Assembly (NCBI GenBank): GCA_020634215.1 | Contig: JACKCD010000090.1 | Location: 1-10,834, forward strand | DNA length: 10,834 nt | Direction: 5' to 3' | Source: Ardenticatenaceae bacterium | GTDB lineage: Bacteria; Chloroflexota; Anaerolineae; Promineifilales; Promineifilaceae | Part shown: piece after piece, positions 1 to 6,060 of the stretch | Layout: each line of letters opens with the position of its first letter | Numbering within the stretch: the stretch's first letter is position 1 | Program-made: the position numbers and the translations under genes | The notes under the pieces: generated by a model | Database searches by the model: none | Seen by the model: the letters and a program-made list of their open reading frames with translations, nothing else | What the model was told of the DNA's origin: nothing

Positions 1-550
1 CGTTGTAGCCGACAAAAATGAGCGTTTTGGTGGCGAAAAAGGCGCGAACCACATCGCGCACGGCCGAAAGCTGCCCCAAAAAGCTTTCGCGGTCGCGCTG
101 CGTTAGCCGCAAGTGGTCGGCTTGCTCGGTGTCGCCAAACAGCTTGACCAGCATGATCAGTTCTTCGGAGAAAAACGGCACGTCGTCGTCGTCGCGGATG
201 GGGCGGAATGGCTTGGCTGCCTGCGCCAGTGCCAAATCGAGGGTGCGGTCAATGCGGGTGCTGACGAGCTTGCTGTGGGGGGCGAGGGCAGTGACCAGCG
301 GCACCAGCAGCGGTTGCGGGGTGCGTTCCAGCGTGGCGAGGCTGGTTTTGAGGCTGCGGATGAGTTCGGTGCGGCTGTGGCGCAGTTCGTAGTGGCGGGA
401 AACGGCCGTTAAGCTGCCGTCAGGCTGCCCATAGCCAATATCCGCCGCCAACGCCGCCGCCACCTGCTGTTCCAGCGGCCAGCCGCCGACAAAAAAGACG
501 GCATCGTCGCGGATGATGAGGTTGGTGAGGCGGTCAATGAGTTGTGTCAT
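1..550 (-). CDS. SIR2-like domain protein, 3' end outside the window
   Basis: An open frame begins with ATG at 550 and runs 183 codons off the left edge without a stop. The N-terminus has the layout of a SIR2-like (SIR2_2) domain: a hydrophobic strand plus glycine loop (VFFVGGWP, residues 18-25), a later VKLFGD near residue 130, and LIFVGYN at the edge of the window. It is a paralogue of the gene just upstream, which has LFVGADLP, VKLYGD and LFVGVDL at matching places. Active SIR2 NADases usually carry GAG(x)S, TTN(x)D and (K)LHG. Here these read GGWP, STRID and KLFG, so catalysis is doubtful. It lies 81 bp downstream of the first SIR2-like gene on the same strand, separated by a repeat hairpin, and is probably co-transcribed. 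No clear Shine-Dalgarno site is visible. The C-terminal part, which in such proteins is often a STAND NTPase or another effector or sensor domain, cannot be seen. The fold call is fairly secure; the function is inferred. Confidence 0.72.
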   Translation of the reverse strand, partial: MTQLIDRLTNLIIRDDAVFFVGGWPLEQQVAAALAADIGYGQPDGSLTAVSRHYELRHSRTELIRSLKTSLATLERTPQPLLVPLVTALAPHSKLVSTRIDRTLDLALAQAAKPFRPIRDDDDVPFFSEELIMLVKLFGDTEQADHLRLTQRDRESFLGQLSAVRDVVRAFFATKTLIFVGYN

Positions 551-565
551 GGTTATTAAGGCATT

Positions 566-632
566 ATTGAGGATTGGAGATTGGGGATTGGTGAACATTC
601 ACCTCAATCTCCAATCTCCAACCCCCAATCTC
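566..632. repeat. Heptad-unit hairpin H1
   Basis: The left arm (about 569-594) is built of 7-bp units such as GGAGATT and GGGGATT. The right arm (601-632) is its imperfect reverse complement, separated by a loop of about 6 bp. It fills the gap between the two SIR2-like genes and its right arm reaches the stop codon of the upstream gene. There is no U-tract, so it is not a convincing intrinsic terminator. It shares its unit sequence with the hairpin at 3104-3164. Confidence 0.75.
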
Positions 633-1669
633 TATTCCAAAAGCCCCTGCAAAAACGGCACTACCTCCTCATCCAGCACCGTCAGCCCCCGGTTGCTGTG
701 CCAGGAAGCGGCGGCGGTGGGGGTGAGGTGGGAGCAGAGGGCGAAGGCGGGCTGCTGGAATTTGCTGCCGATGGTGTTGTCGAAGAGGGCGGTAACGGCC
801 GTTTGGGCCAAATCCACCCCCACAAACAGCACCGCATTGCGCCGCAAAGCGCGGTGTAGCTCGTCAAGCAGGTCGCTTTTGCCGGGCAAGTTGCCGGCCA
901 CAAATTGGTTTTCGTCAATGCTGGTGACAACCAAACTGGCCGGCTGCTGCCAGTCACCATACAGCTTCACCAGCGTCGGCGCGTCGGGGAGCAGCACCCC
1001 CAGGTCGTTGTCGTTGATCACCTTGTTGATGATGACCTCTTCATCCAAGAAGGCGGATTCGAGAAGGCCATCGGTGGCGGTGGTAAACACCATTTCCAGC
1101 CGATGCTCCTGCACCAGCCCGACGAGGGCGCGGTGGAGTGGCTGCGGCTGCTGTTCGGCGGCGGCAATCGCTTCGCGTAGATACATGGTGAACTCGTAAC
1201 GACGGCCGTTTTCCATCACCAGCGTGGCGACTTCGGGCAGCGTGCCGCCGCTGGGGATGCCCGCGTACCGCGCCAGCCCATCGGCCAGCGTTTGGCGGTC
1301 GGGTTGGCCGGTGAGGGTGCAGGGCAAATCGGCGCCGACAAACAGGGTAAGCTGCCCGCGCCGCAGCGCCCGCCGCAGTTGCTCTTGTGCCAGCACGCCT
1401 CCGGCACTGACTGGTCGGATGTGGGGAATGCGTGGTGGCGTAGTGTCAATGGCCCAATCGGGACGACTGTCGGCCAGATAGTTGGCAAGCTGCGCCAGTT
1501 GGCTGCGGCGGTTGAGGTAGTAAACCAATTCGCGTATTTTGCCGCCTTTGCCTTCACCACCCAGGTTGTCATAATCAATGCCCAGGTCAAAGCAGAGGGT
1601 GCGGAGTTCTTCGCTATTCAATTTTTGGTTTAACGTTTCGCGCATTTGGCGCAGGTTTATTTCGGACAT
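632..1669 (-). CDS. Effector-associated-domain SIR2-like protein
   Basis: A 345-residue protein. Residues 1-65 resemble a small all-helical effector-associated (death-like) domain, the kind with LRTLCFDLGIDYDNL, GEGKGGK and RELVYYLNRR. These mediate like-with-like contacts between conflict-system proteins. Residues about 98-320 form a SIR2-like domain: LFVGADLP (109-116), TTATDGLLE (196-204), VKLYGDWQQP (234-243) and LFVGVDL (281-287). Positions that in active SIR2 NADases are Gly-Ala-Gly, Asn of TTN and His of LHG are here GAD, A and Y, so the enzyme is probably inactive or strongly altered. The longer frame starts at a GTG at 1678, but the ATG at 1669 is preferred because AGGTGA lies about 6 nt before it. 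The next gene downstream is a paralogue. By analogy with SIR2 and EAD proteins of antiphage and programmed-death systems, a defence or signalling role is likely but inferred. Confidence 0.78.
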   Translation of the reverse strand: MSEINLRQMRETLNQKLNSEELRTLCFDLGIDYDNLGGEGKGGKIRELVYYLNRRSQLAQLANYLADSRPDWAIDTTPPRIPHIRPVSAGGVLAQEQLRRALRRGQLTLFVGADLPCTLTGQPDRQTLADGLARYAGIPSGGTLPEVATLVMENGRRYEFTMYLREAIAAAEQQPQPLHRALVGLVQEHRLEMVFTTATDGLLESAFLDEEVIINKVINDNDLGVLLPDAPTLVKLYGDWQQPASLVVTSIDENQFVAGNLPGKSDLLDELHRALRRNAVLFVGVDLAQTAVTALFDNTIGSKFQQPAFALCSHLTPTAAASWHSNRGLTVLDEEVVPFLQGLLE

Positions 1670-1770
1670 TGTGTTCACCTACATGGTTGACGTATAACGG
1701 GTGGCAATTATTTCCTGGGGGAGGGTAACAAAACGGCCGTTAATGGAACGCTAACGGCCGTAACCAGCCC

Positions 1771-1989
1771 AATGAGACAGTACTGGTTTGACGAGGCAAA
1801 TGGAAACCCGCGTGCGCGGGTATGACAGTTGCAAGTCTGCTCATGTGTCGTTCCCGCGAAAGCGGGAATCCATCCAGCTGGTCGTTTAATGAGACAGTAC
1901 TGGTCTGACGAGGCAAATAGATACCCGCGTGCGCGGGTATGACAGTTGCAAGTCTGCTCATGTGTCATTCCCGCGAAAGCGGGAATCCA
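1771..1989. repeat. 117-bp tandem duplication with palindromes
   Basis: The segment starting AATGAGACAG at 1771 recurs at 1888, giving a 117-bp period and nearly two copies with few mismatches. Each copy holds two hairpin-forming palindromes: ACCCGCGTGCGCGGGT (1806-1821 and 1923-1938) and TTCCCGCGAAAGCGGGAA (1851-1868 and 1968-1985). It occupies the divergent gap between the SIR2-like gene and the GIY-YIG gene. Short open frames over it translate to peptides like VIPAHAGI. These are typical by-products of such repeats and not genes. The rest of the 1670-2038 gap holds AACGGCCGTT at 1732 and a one-mismatch copy at 1753. Confidence 0.9.
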
Positions 1990-2038
1990 GTATCATTGCA
2001 TCTTAAATACCTTTTTGGAGCAAATAAAAACATCTGCG

Positions 2039-2323
2039 ATGAAGCGTTACTTTGTCTATATCATGGCGAGCAAAAAGAATGGCACTTTGTATATTGGCAT
2101 GACAAATGACCTGGTTAGGCGTGTCTGGCAGCATAAAAATGACATCAACGAAGGGTTTACGCAAAAATATGGTGTCCATCAGCTGGTTTATAGTGAGACC
2201 TTTGCCGATGTGCAATTGGCTATTAGCCGAGAGAAGCAGTTGAAGAAGTGGCGACGACAGTGGAAGATTGAGTTGATTGAGCAAGATAACCCGAATTGGG
2301 ATGATTTGTCGGTTGATTTTTAG
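2039..2323 (+). CDS. Small GIY-YIG domain nuclease
   Basis: A 94-residue single-domain protein of the GIY-YIG superfamily (UvrC-type/URI-like, UPF0213-like small proteins). Visible motifs are VYI (residues 6-8), LYIG (17-20), the basic helix NDLVRRVWQHK (23-33) with the candidate catalytic Arg at 27/28, and REKQLKKW (64-71), whose Glu-65 is the likely metal-binding residue. The family cuts DNA with one metal ion; the cellular role of the small stand-alone members is poorly known. The open frame extends upstream to an ATG at 1946, but that extension is repeat sequence, so the ATG at 2039 is preferred. It matches where family members begin. A GGAG lies 18 nt upstream, which is too far to be a convincing ribosome site. 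The gene sits between inverted palindromic repeats, which suggests it belongs to or acts on them. The family call is firm; the link to the repeats is inferred. Confidence 0.87.
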   Translation: MKRYFVYIMASKKNGTLYIGMTNDLVRRVWQHKNDINEGFTQKYGVHQLVYSETFADVQLAISREKQLKKWRRQWKIELIEQDNPNWDDLSVDF

Positions 2324-2389
2324 AACCCCACCGATGGTGTTGATGGCGGACTGTGTGATGGGATATCCTTGGAACTGGGTGAGCAATGG

Positions 2390-2409
2390 ATTCCCGCGTT
2401 CGCAGGAAT
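2390..2409. repeat. Right-hand palindrome flanking the GIY-YIG gene
   Basis: ATTCCCGCGTTCGCAGGAAT is a near-perfect palindrome (one mismatched pair) and the core of the right inverted repeat. It lies in the 228-bp convergent gap (2324-2551) between the GIY-YIG and permease genes. It could also act as a bidirectional hairpin, but no T-run follows. Confidence 0.8.
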
Positions 2410-2481
2410 GACAGGTTGGTTGGGTTGGATTGTTGGCGATGGTAGATTGAGAGAAGGGAGGCGTTGCAGTGGAGAGGGTTA

Positions 2482-2500
2482 TGGGTTCCCGCTTTCGCGG
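2482..2500. repeat. Truncated copy of the CCCGC..GCGG palindrome
   Basis: GGGTTCCCGCTTTCGCGG resembles the palindrome core at 1851-1868, but after GCGG the sequence diverges, so the right arm is cut short. This is a third palindrome position downstream of the GIY-YIG gene and suggests repeated insertion or decay here. Nothing else recognisable lies in 2414-2551. Confidence 0.6.
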
Positions 2501-2551
2501 AGCCTGCCCTCACGAATGTGGGGAATGGCATCAATATAGTTACCGCTTCCC

Positions 2552-4276
2552 CTAAAATTCCCCCTCATCCCCCACCCGAAACCGTTCAATCAAACCAAAA
2601 CCGACGGCGCAAACCAGCATGAGCAGGCTACTCATGGCAAGGGCTTGGCCGTAGTTGAGTGCCCCCGGCTGGCTGAGGAAGCGGAAGATGGCGACGGGCA
2701 TGGTGGGGGTTTGCGGCCGGGCGATAAAGAGCGTTGCCCCAAATTCCCCCATGCTGACGGTGAAGGCAAAAACGGCACCCACCAGCACCGCCCGCCGAAT
2801 GAGCGGCCAATCAACGAAGCGCCAGACTTGGGCGGGGTCGGCACCCAACATGGCGGCGGCTTCGCGCAGGCTGGGGCTGATGGCGCGGAGGGCGGGGAGG
2901 ACGGCGCGGATGACGAAGGGCAGCCCGACCAGGGTGTGGGCGATGGGAACGAGCAGCAGTGAGGAGCGCAAATTAAGCGGTGGTTTGTTGAGGGCGATGA
3001 TGTAGCCGAAGCCGAGGGTGACGGCGGAGGTGGCGAGGGGGAGCATGAAGAGGGGGTCGAGGAGGGGGAGGAGGCGGGAGCGGGGGGGCAGGGGGGCAGG
3101 GGAGATTGGGGATTGGAGATTGGAGATTGGAGAGTTGTTAATCTCCAATCTCCAATCTCTAATCTTTTGTTGGGTGAGCAGGTAGGCGGTGATGAGGCCG
3201 AGGGTGACGGCGATGACCATGCTGGTGAGGGCGATGGCGGTGGAGTTGAAAACGGCCGTTCCTGGGGCCACAAAAAAGAGCGAGCCGCGTCGGTTGATGA
3301 ACAGTTCGCGGTAGAAGGTGAGGGTGAGGCCATCTTGGTTGGTGAGGGAGCGCAGGACGAGGGCGAGCAGGGGAAGGGCGAGCAGCAGCAGCATGAGGGC
3401 GAGGTTGCTGCCGACGATGAGTTTTTGGCGGGGGGTGTGGGGGAAAACGGCCGTTTTTCCCCGCCATTTTAACGGTTGCGCCAGCCGTGCCTGGGTGCGC
3501 GTGTAGAACACCATTAGCACAAAGGTAAACCCAATTTGCACCAGCGATAGTGCTGCCGCTACTGGCAGGTTAAACAAATCCCGCGCCTGCCGGTAAATTT
3601 CCACCTCCAGCGTAGCAAAGCGCGGCTCACCGAGAATGAGTACCACGCCAAAGCTGGTGAAGGTAAAGATAAACACCAAGACGGCAGCGGCGGCGATGGC
3701 TGGTCGCAGCAGCGGCAGCGTGATTGTCCAAAAGGCGCGGCGGGGGGAAGCGCCCAGCATTTGGGCAGCTTCGGTCAGGGCTGGGCTAAGGTTTTGCCAG
3801 AAGCCGCTGATAATCCGCAGGGCGACGCTGTAGTTGTAGAAAATGTGTGCCAGCAAAATCATCCAGATCGTTTGTTCAATTTGGATGGGGGGCAGGGCGA
3901 GGCGAGCCAGCCAGCCGTTGACGACTCCATTGCTCCCTAGCAGCGCGGTAAAGGCGTTGGCGACGACGACGGTGGGCAGCACAAACGGCAGGGTGCTGAG
4001 GGTGCGGAGGGTGGTTTTGCCGGGGAAGTCGTAGCGGGCAAAAACGTAGGCACCGGGCAGGGCGAGCAGTAAGGTAAGGGCGGTGGAGACAACGGCTTGC
4101 CAGGTGGTAAACCAGAGCCGTTCTAAATAGAAGGAACTGCTGACCAGTTTTTGCAGCGCGGCCAGCTCAAGCTGCCCATTGGGGGCAAAGCTGAGACCAA
4201 AAATGGCGGCCAGCGGGTAGAAGTAGAAAAGCAGGAGGAAGAGGAGGGGGAGGGGGTAGAGCCAGCGGCGGGACAT
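2552..4276 (-). CDS. Two-domain ABC transporter permease (ThiP/FbpB type)
   Basis: A 574-residue integral membrane protein with two fused binding-protein-dependent permease domains. Each ends in an EAA loop that docks the ATPase: LTEAAQMLGASPRRAF (residues 168-183) and LREAAAMLGADPAQVW (470-485). Hydrophobic segments are clear near 5-28, 60-80, 95-113, 136-157, 195-216, 240-258, 290-308, 345-367, 408-428, 440-460, 497-515 and 545-562. Family members import ferric iron or thiamine with a periplasmic binding protein and an ATPase. Neither partner gene is in the window, so the substrate is open. About 25 residues in a loop (371-395) come from an in-frame repeat hairpin plus a G-rich tract. The family is usually slightly shorter (about 520-550). 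The ATG at 4276 abuts another repeat hairpin, and no Shine-Dalgarno site is visible. It follows coaBC on the same strand. Confidence 0.88.
   Translation of the reverse strand: MSRRWLYPLPLLFLLLFYFYPLAAIFGLSFAPNGQLELAALQKLVSSSFYLERLWFTTWQAVVSTALTLLLALPGAYVFARYDFPGKTTLRTLSTLPFVLPTVVVANAFTALLGSNGVVNGWLARLALPPIQIEQTIWMILLAHIFYNYSVALRIISGFWQNLSPALTEAAQMLGASPRRAFWTITLPLLRPAIAAAAVLVFIFTFTSFGVVLILGEPRFATLEVEIYRQARDLFNLPVAAALSLVQIGFTFVLMVFYTRTQARLAQPLKWRGKTAVFPHTPRQKLIVGSNLALMLLLLALPLLALVLRSLTNQDGLTLTFYRELFINRRGSLFFVAPGTAVFNSTAIALTSMVIAVTLGLITAYLLTQQKIRDWRLEINNSPISNLQSPISPAPLPPRSRLLPLLDPLFMLPLATSAVTLGFGYIIALNKPPLNLRSSLLLVPIAHTLVGLPFVIRAVLPALRAISPSLREAAAMLGADPAQVWRFVDWPLIRRAVLVGAVFAFTVSMGEFGATLFIARPQTPTMPVAIFRFLSQPGALNYGQALAMSSLLMLVCAVGFGLIERFRVGDEGEF
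3076..3102 (+). other. Possible G-quadruplex tract
   Basis: Four G-runs (3076-3078, 3082-3088, 3091-3096, 3099-3102) are separated by 2-3 bases on the plus strand, which is the template strand of the permease gene. The run touches the hairpin insertion and encodes the proline-rich stretch SPAPLPPRS. Folding is possible but untested. Confidence 0.5.
3104..3164. repeat. Heptad-unit hairpin H2 inside the permease gene
   Basis: The left arm (3104-3127) and right arm (3141-3164) are 24 bp each, match in 22 positions as inverted repeats, and enclose a 13-bp loop. The left arm is a tandem of GATTGGA/GATTGGG units. Read on the minus strand it stays open and encodes the low-complexity loop RDWRLEINNSPISNLQSPIS of the permease. 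It shares its unit with hairpin H1. Confidence 0.85.
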
Positions 4277-4359
4277 GGGGAATGGGGAATTGGGAATGAA
4301 GAATTGAGAATTGAGAATGAGCCACCCGTCATTCTCACCCCAATTCCCCGATTCTCACC
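4277..4359. repeat. Heptad-unit hairpin H3 between coaBC and the permease gene
   Basis: The left part (4277-4320) is a tandem of 7-bp units such as GGGAATG, GGGAATT, GAGAATT and GAGAATG. The right part (4331-4359) is an imperfect inverted counterpart ending GATTCTCACC. It replaces the spacer between coaBC and the permease start and seems to have entered at or near the natural coaBC stop codon, since the true CoaB frame reads straight into it. Confidence 0.7.
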
Positions 4360-5581
4360 AGTCAGGGCTTTTGCCACACGATAGACAAGCTGCTCGGCAA
4401 CGGCCGTTTTGCTTTGCAGCGGCATCTCTTCCACCACGCCATCCACGCCGAGCAGGAGGATGCGGTTGGTGTCCACGGCAAAACCGGCACCGGGGGCGGT
4501 TACGTCGTTGATGGCGATGAAGCTTTAGCCTTTCGCAGCAGCCGTCAAGCCCATATCTGTAGGTGGCATCGCGGGTTTCGGCGGCGAAACCGGAGGGTGA
4601 GGCGGGGAAGCCGGTTTGCTCGCGCTGCGTTTTGACCGCGCTCAAAATGTCGAGCGTCGTTTCCAGCCCGATGGCTTGTCCCCACTCTTCCATCTTGGTT
4701 TTCTTGATTTTGTGTTCGGAGCGATTGGTGGGGCGAAAGTCGGCAACGGCGGCGACCATGAAGAGGGCATCGGCTCCGTCAACGGCCGTTAAAATCGCCT
4801 GCGCCATCTCATCGGTGGTTTGCACGGAAACGGCCGTTAACCCCAGCGGAATCGGTTCGTGGATGGGGCCGTGCACCAGCGTCACCTGCGCCCCGGCATC
4901 CAGCGCGGCCTGGGCCACGGCCAGCCCTTGTTTGCCGGTGGAGCGGTTGCTAATGAAGCGCACCGGGTCGAGGGGTTCGCGGGTGGGGCCGGTGCTGACG
5001 ACGACAGAACGGCCGTTTAGCACCCCATTGCACCCTAACGCCAGCCGCACCCGCGCCAGCAGTTCCGCTGGTTCTACCATTCGCCCCAACCCGGTTAGCC
5101 CCGAAGCCATGCGGCCGGCGGCGGGGCCAATCATCTCTACGCTCCGTTCAGCCAGTAAAGCCACGTTGGCTTGGGTGGCGGGGTGGCCGTACATGCCGCC
5201 GTCCATGGCCGGGGCGACTAACACGGGGCAGCGGGCGGCTAAGGCGGTGACGGTGAGTAGGTTGTCGGCGAGGCCGTGGGCGAGTTTGGCGAGGGTGTTG
5301 GCGCTGGCGGGGGCGATGAGCAGCAAATCGGCCGTTTCCCCCAGCCCAACGTGGCGCACGTGTTCGTCCAGGCTCCACATGTCGCTGAAAACGGGGCGAC
5401 CAGTGACGGAGCGAAAGGTGAGTGGGGTGACAAACTGCTGGGCGGCCTCGGTTAGCACCACATCTACCAGCGCCCCGGCCTGCGTCAGCTTGGAGGCGAG
5501 GTCAACGGCTTTGTAGCAGGCGATGGAACCGGTGACACCCAATACGATTCGTTTTCCTTGCAGCACGGTGATTGTTTCCAT
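4355..5581 (-). CDS. coaBC: Bifunctional CoaBC, frameshifted near its 3' end
   Basis: The bifunctional phosphopantothenate-cysteine ligase/phosphopantothenoylcysteine decarboxylase makes 4'-phosphopantetheine for coenzyme A in the cytosol. CoaC (about 1-180) shows GVTGSIACYK (15-24), the active-site His in RHVGLGETAD (His-77), APASANTLAK (90-99) and the substrate loop APAMDGGMY (123-131; usually PAMN, so Asn is Asp here), then GRMASGLTGLGRM, with Ser where E. coli has Cys. CoaB (about 188 on) shows STGPTREPLDP, FISNRSTGKQG (209-219), AAVADFRP (277-284) and HKIKK (290-294). After about residue 354 the frame changes: the listed frame ends in non-homologous basic sequence, while the true CoaB tail is one frame over at 4518-4360. 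The cause may be a real one-base mutation or an assembly error. CoaBC is normally essential, so an error or a second copy is plausible. A TAAACT seven bases before the ATG could be a -10 box with almost no leader. Confidence 0.88.
   Translation of the reverse strand: METITVLQGKRIVLGVTGSIACYKAVDLASKLTQAGALVDVVLTEAAQQFVTPLTFRSVTGRPVFSDMWSLDEHVRHVGLGETADLLLIAPASANTLAKLAHGLADNLLTVTALAARCPVLVAPAMDGGMYGHPATQANVALLAERSVEMIGPAAGRMASGLTGLGRMVEPAELLARVRLALGCNGVLNGRSVVVSTGPTREPLDPVRFISNRSTGKQGLAVAQAALDAGAQVTLVHGPIHEPIPLGLTAVSVQTTDEMAQAILTAVDGADALFMVAAVADFRPTNRSEHKIKKTKMEEWGQAIGLETTLDILSAVKTQREQTGFPASPSGFAAETRDATYRYGLDGCCERLKLHRHQRRNRPRCRFCRGHQPHPPARRGWRGGRDAAAKQNGRCRAACLSCGKSPDW
4360..4518 (-). pseudogene. 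coaBC: Out-of-frame C-terminal end of CoaB
   Basis: From 4518 downward, one frame over from the long coaBC frame, the translation reads IAINDVTAPGAGFAVDTNR and then ILLLGVDGVVEEMPLQSK up to YRVAKAL. This is the conserved CoaB C-terminus (NDV, GFxxDTN and the final helix). It has lost its frame link to the rest of the gene and its own stop codon: it reads on through hairpin H3. A one-base excess near 4519 joins the two parts with the expected 18-residue spacing between GFAAET and IAINDV. Confidence 0.75.
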
Positions 5582-5769
5582 GGGGGAAAGTTTAGTCGGG
5601 TGGGGGGATTTTGGCTAGGGGAGGTGTGGGGCGAAAACGGCCGTTTGGTGGACACGGACGAACACGGAAGGACACGGATTGAATAACGGCCGTTAATCGG
5701 TGCCCTGCCTATCTGTGTTGATGGCAAATGGAGTTTAGGTGTTGAAACGGCTTCATGTATAAACATTTG
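5582..5769. other. Intergenic spacer with repeats
   Basis: This gap between coaBC and the antitoxin gene holds no credible gene. It contains two perfect AACGGCCGTT sites (5636-5645 and 5685-5694) only 49 bp apart, with a decamer repeat between them. The coaBC promoter should lie at its left end. Confidence 0.6.
5651..5680. repeat. Three decamers around ACACGGA
   Basis: GACACGGACG, AACACGGAAG and GACACGGATT follow one another directly. Short ACACGGA-type tandems of this kind are common intergenic filler in several phyla. No function is evident. Confidence 0.6.
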
Positions 5770-6060
5770 CTAGGCGAATTCGATTCGTAGCTGTTTGCCT
5801 AATGCCCTGGCTAAACGATCTAGGGAATCGAGTGTCATTGAACTGTTTTCTGGATCTAGCAATCGTTCTAATTGGGAGCGGCTCGTATTCATTCTGGTGG
5901 CAATTTCAGATTTTGTGAGGTTTGCCTCAACCATAATATCCTGGATTTGCAAAGTTAGCAGCCGTTTTTGTGCTTTAATGGTTATTTCTTCTAAGATGCC
6001 GTCCTTTGCCAAGAAATCATCGAAGTTACTGCCACTATATTGATTATTGTTCATATCCAT
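5770..6060 (-). CDS. XRE-family antitoxin
   Basis: A protein of about 96 residues with a C-terminal helix-turn-helix of the XRE/Cro type: DIMVEANLTKSEIATRMNTS (41-60) followed by RSQLERLLDP and a recognition-support helix LDSLDRLARALGKQL. In HigBA-like modules with the toxin first, such proteins bind and silence the toxin and repress the shared promoter. The ATG at 6060 shares one base with the toxin stop codon (TAATG), which implies translational coupling. ATG at 6066 or 6054 and GTG at 6078 are alternatives. The acidic N-terminal 40 residues are likely the toxin-binding arm (inferred). The base content is clearly more AT-rich than its neighbours, suggesting transfer. Confidence 0.83.
   Translation of the reverse strand: MDMNNNQYSGSNFDDFLAKDGILEEITIKAQKRLLTLQIQDIMVEANLTKSEIATRMNTSRSQLERLLDPENSSMTLDSLDRLARALGKQLRIEFA

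Larger units (their letters stand above)
1963..2413 (+). mobile_element. Putative GIY-YIG cassette with palindromic terminal inverted repeats
   Basis: A 27-bp sequence at 1963-1989 (TGTCATTCC through GGAATCCA) recurs in inverted orientation at 2387-2413 with 25 of 27 positions matching. Each copy is itself a hairpin (inner core TTCCCGCGAAAGCGGGAA on the left). The only gene between them is a small GIY-YIG nuclease. The layout resembles a short mobile cassette or a REPIN-like pair. Mobility is inferred: no target-site duplication is identifiable, because the left end lies inside the tandem duplication. Confidence 0.5.

Noticed and set aside
566..632. Intrinsic terminator between the two SIR2-like genes
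   Set aside because: No T-run follows the stem on the minus strand, and the genes look like one operon. It fits the heptad-hairpin family better.
1708..1968. Small open frames with repeated peptides such as VIPAHAG and THEQTCNCHT
   Set aside because: They are translations of the 117-bp tandem repeat and have no start signals.
1771..1989. Possible CRISPR array
   Set aside because: There are only two copies, the unit is 117 bp, and no variable spacers or cas genes are present.
2003..2386. A 127-codon open frame on the minus strand over the GIY-YIG gene
   Set aside because: The plus strand carries the GIY-YIG motifs; the antisense translation shows none.
4500..4530. Programmed ribosomal frameshift in coaBC
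   Set aside because: No X-XXY-YYZ slippery heptamer lies at the shift point and this family is not known for frameshifting. Mutation or sequence error is simpler.
4563..5516. A 317-codon open frame on the plus strand
   Set aside because: It lies antisense to coaBC, whose conserved motifs are clear. It is a by-product of high GC codon use and its translation resembles no family I know.
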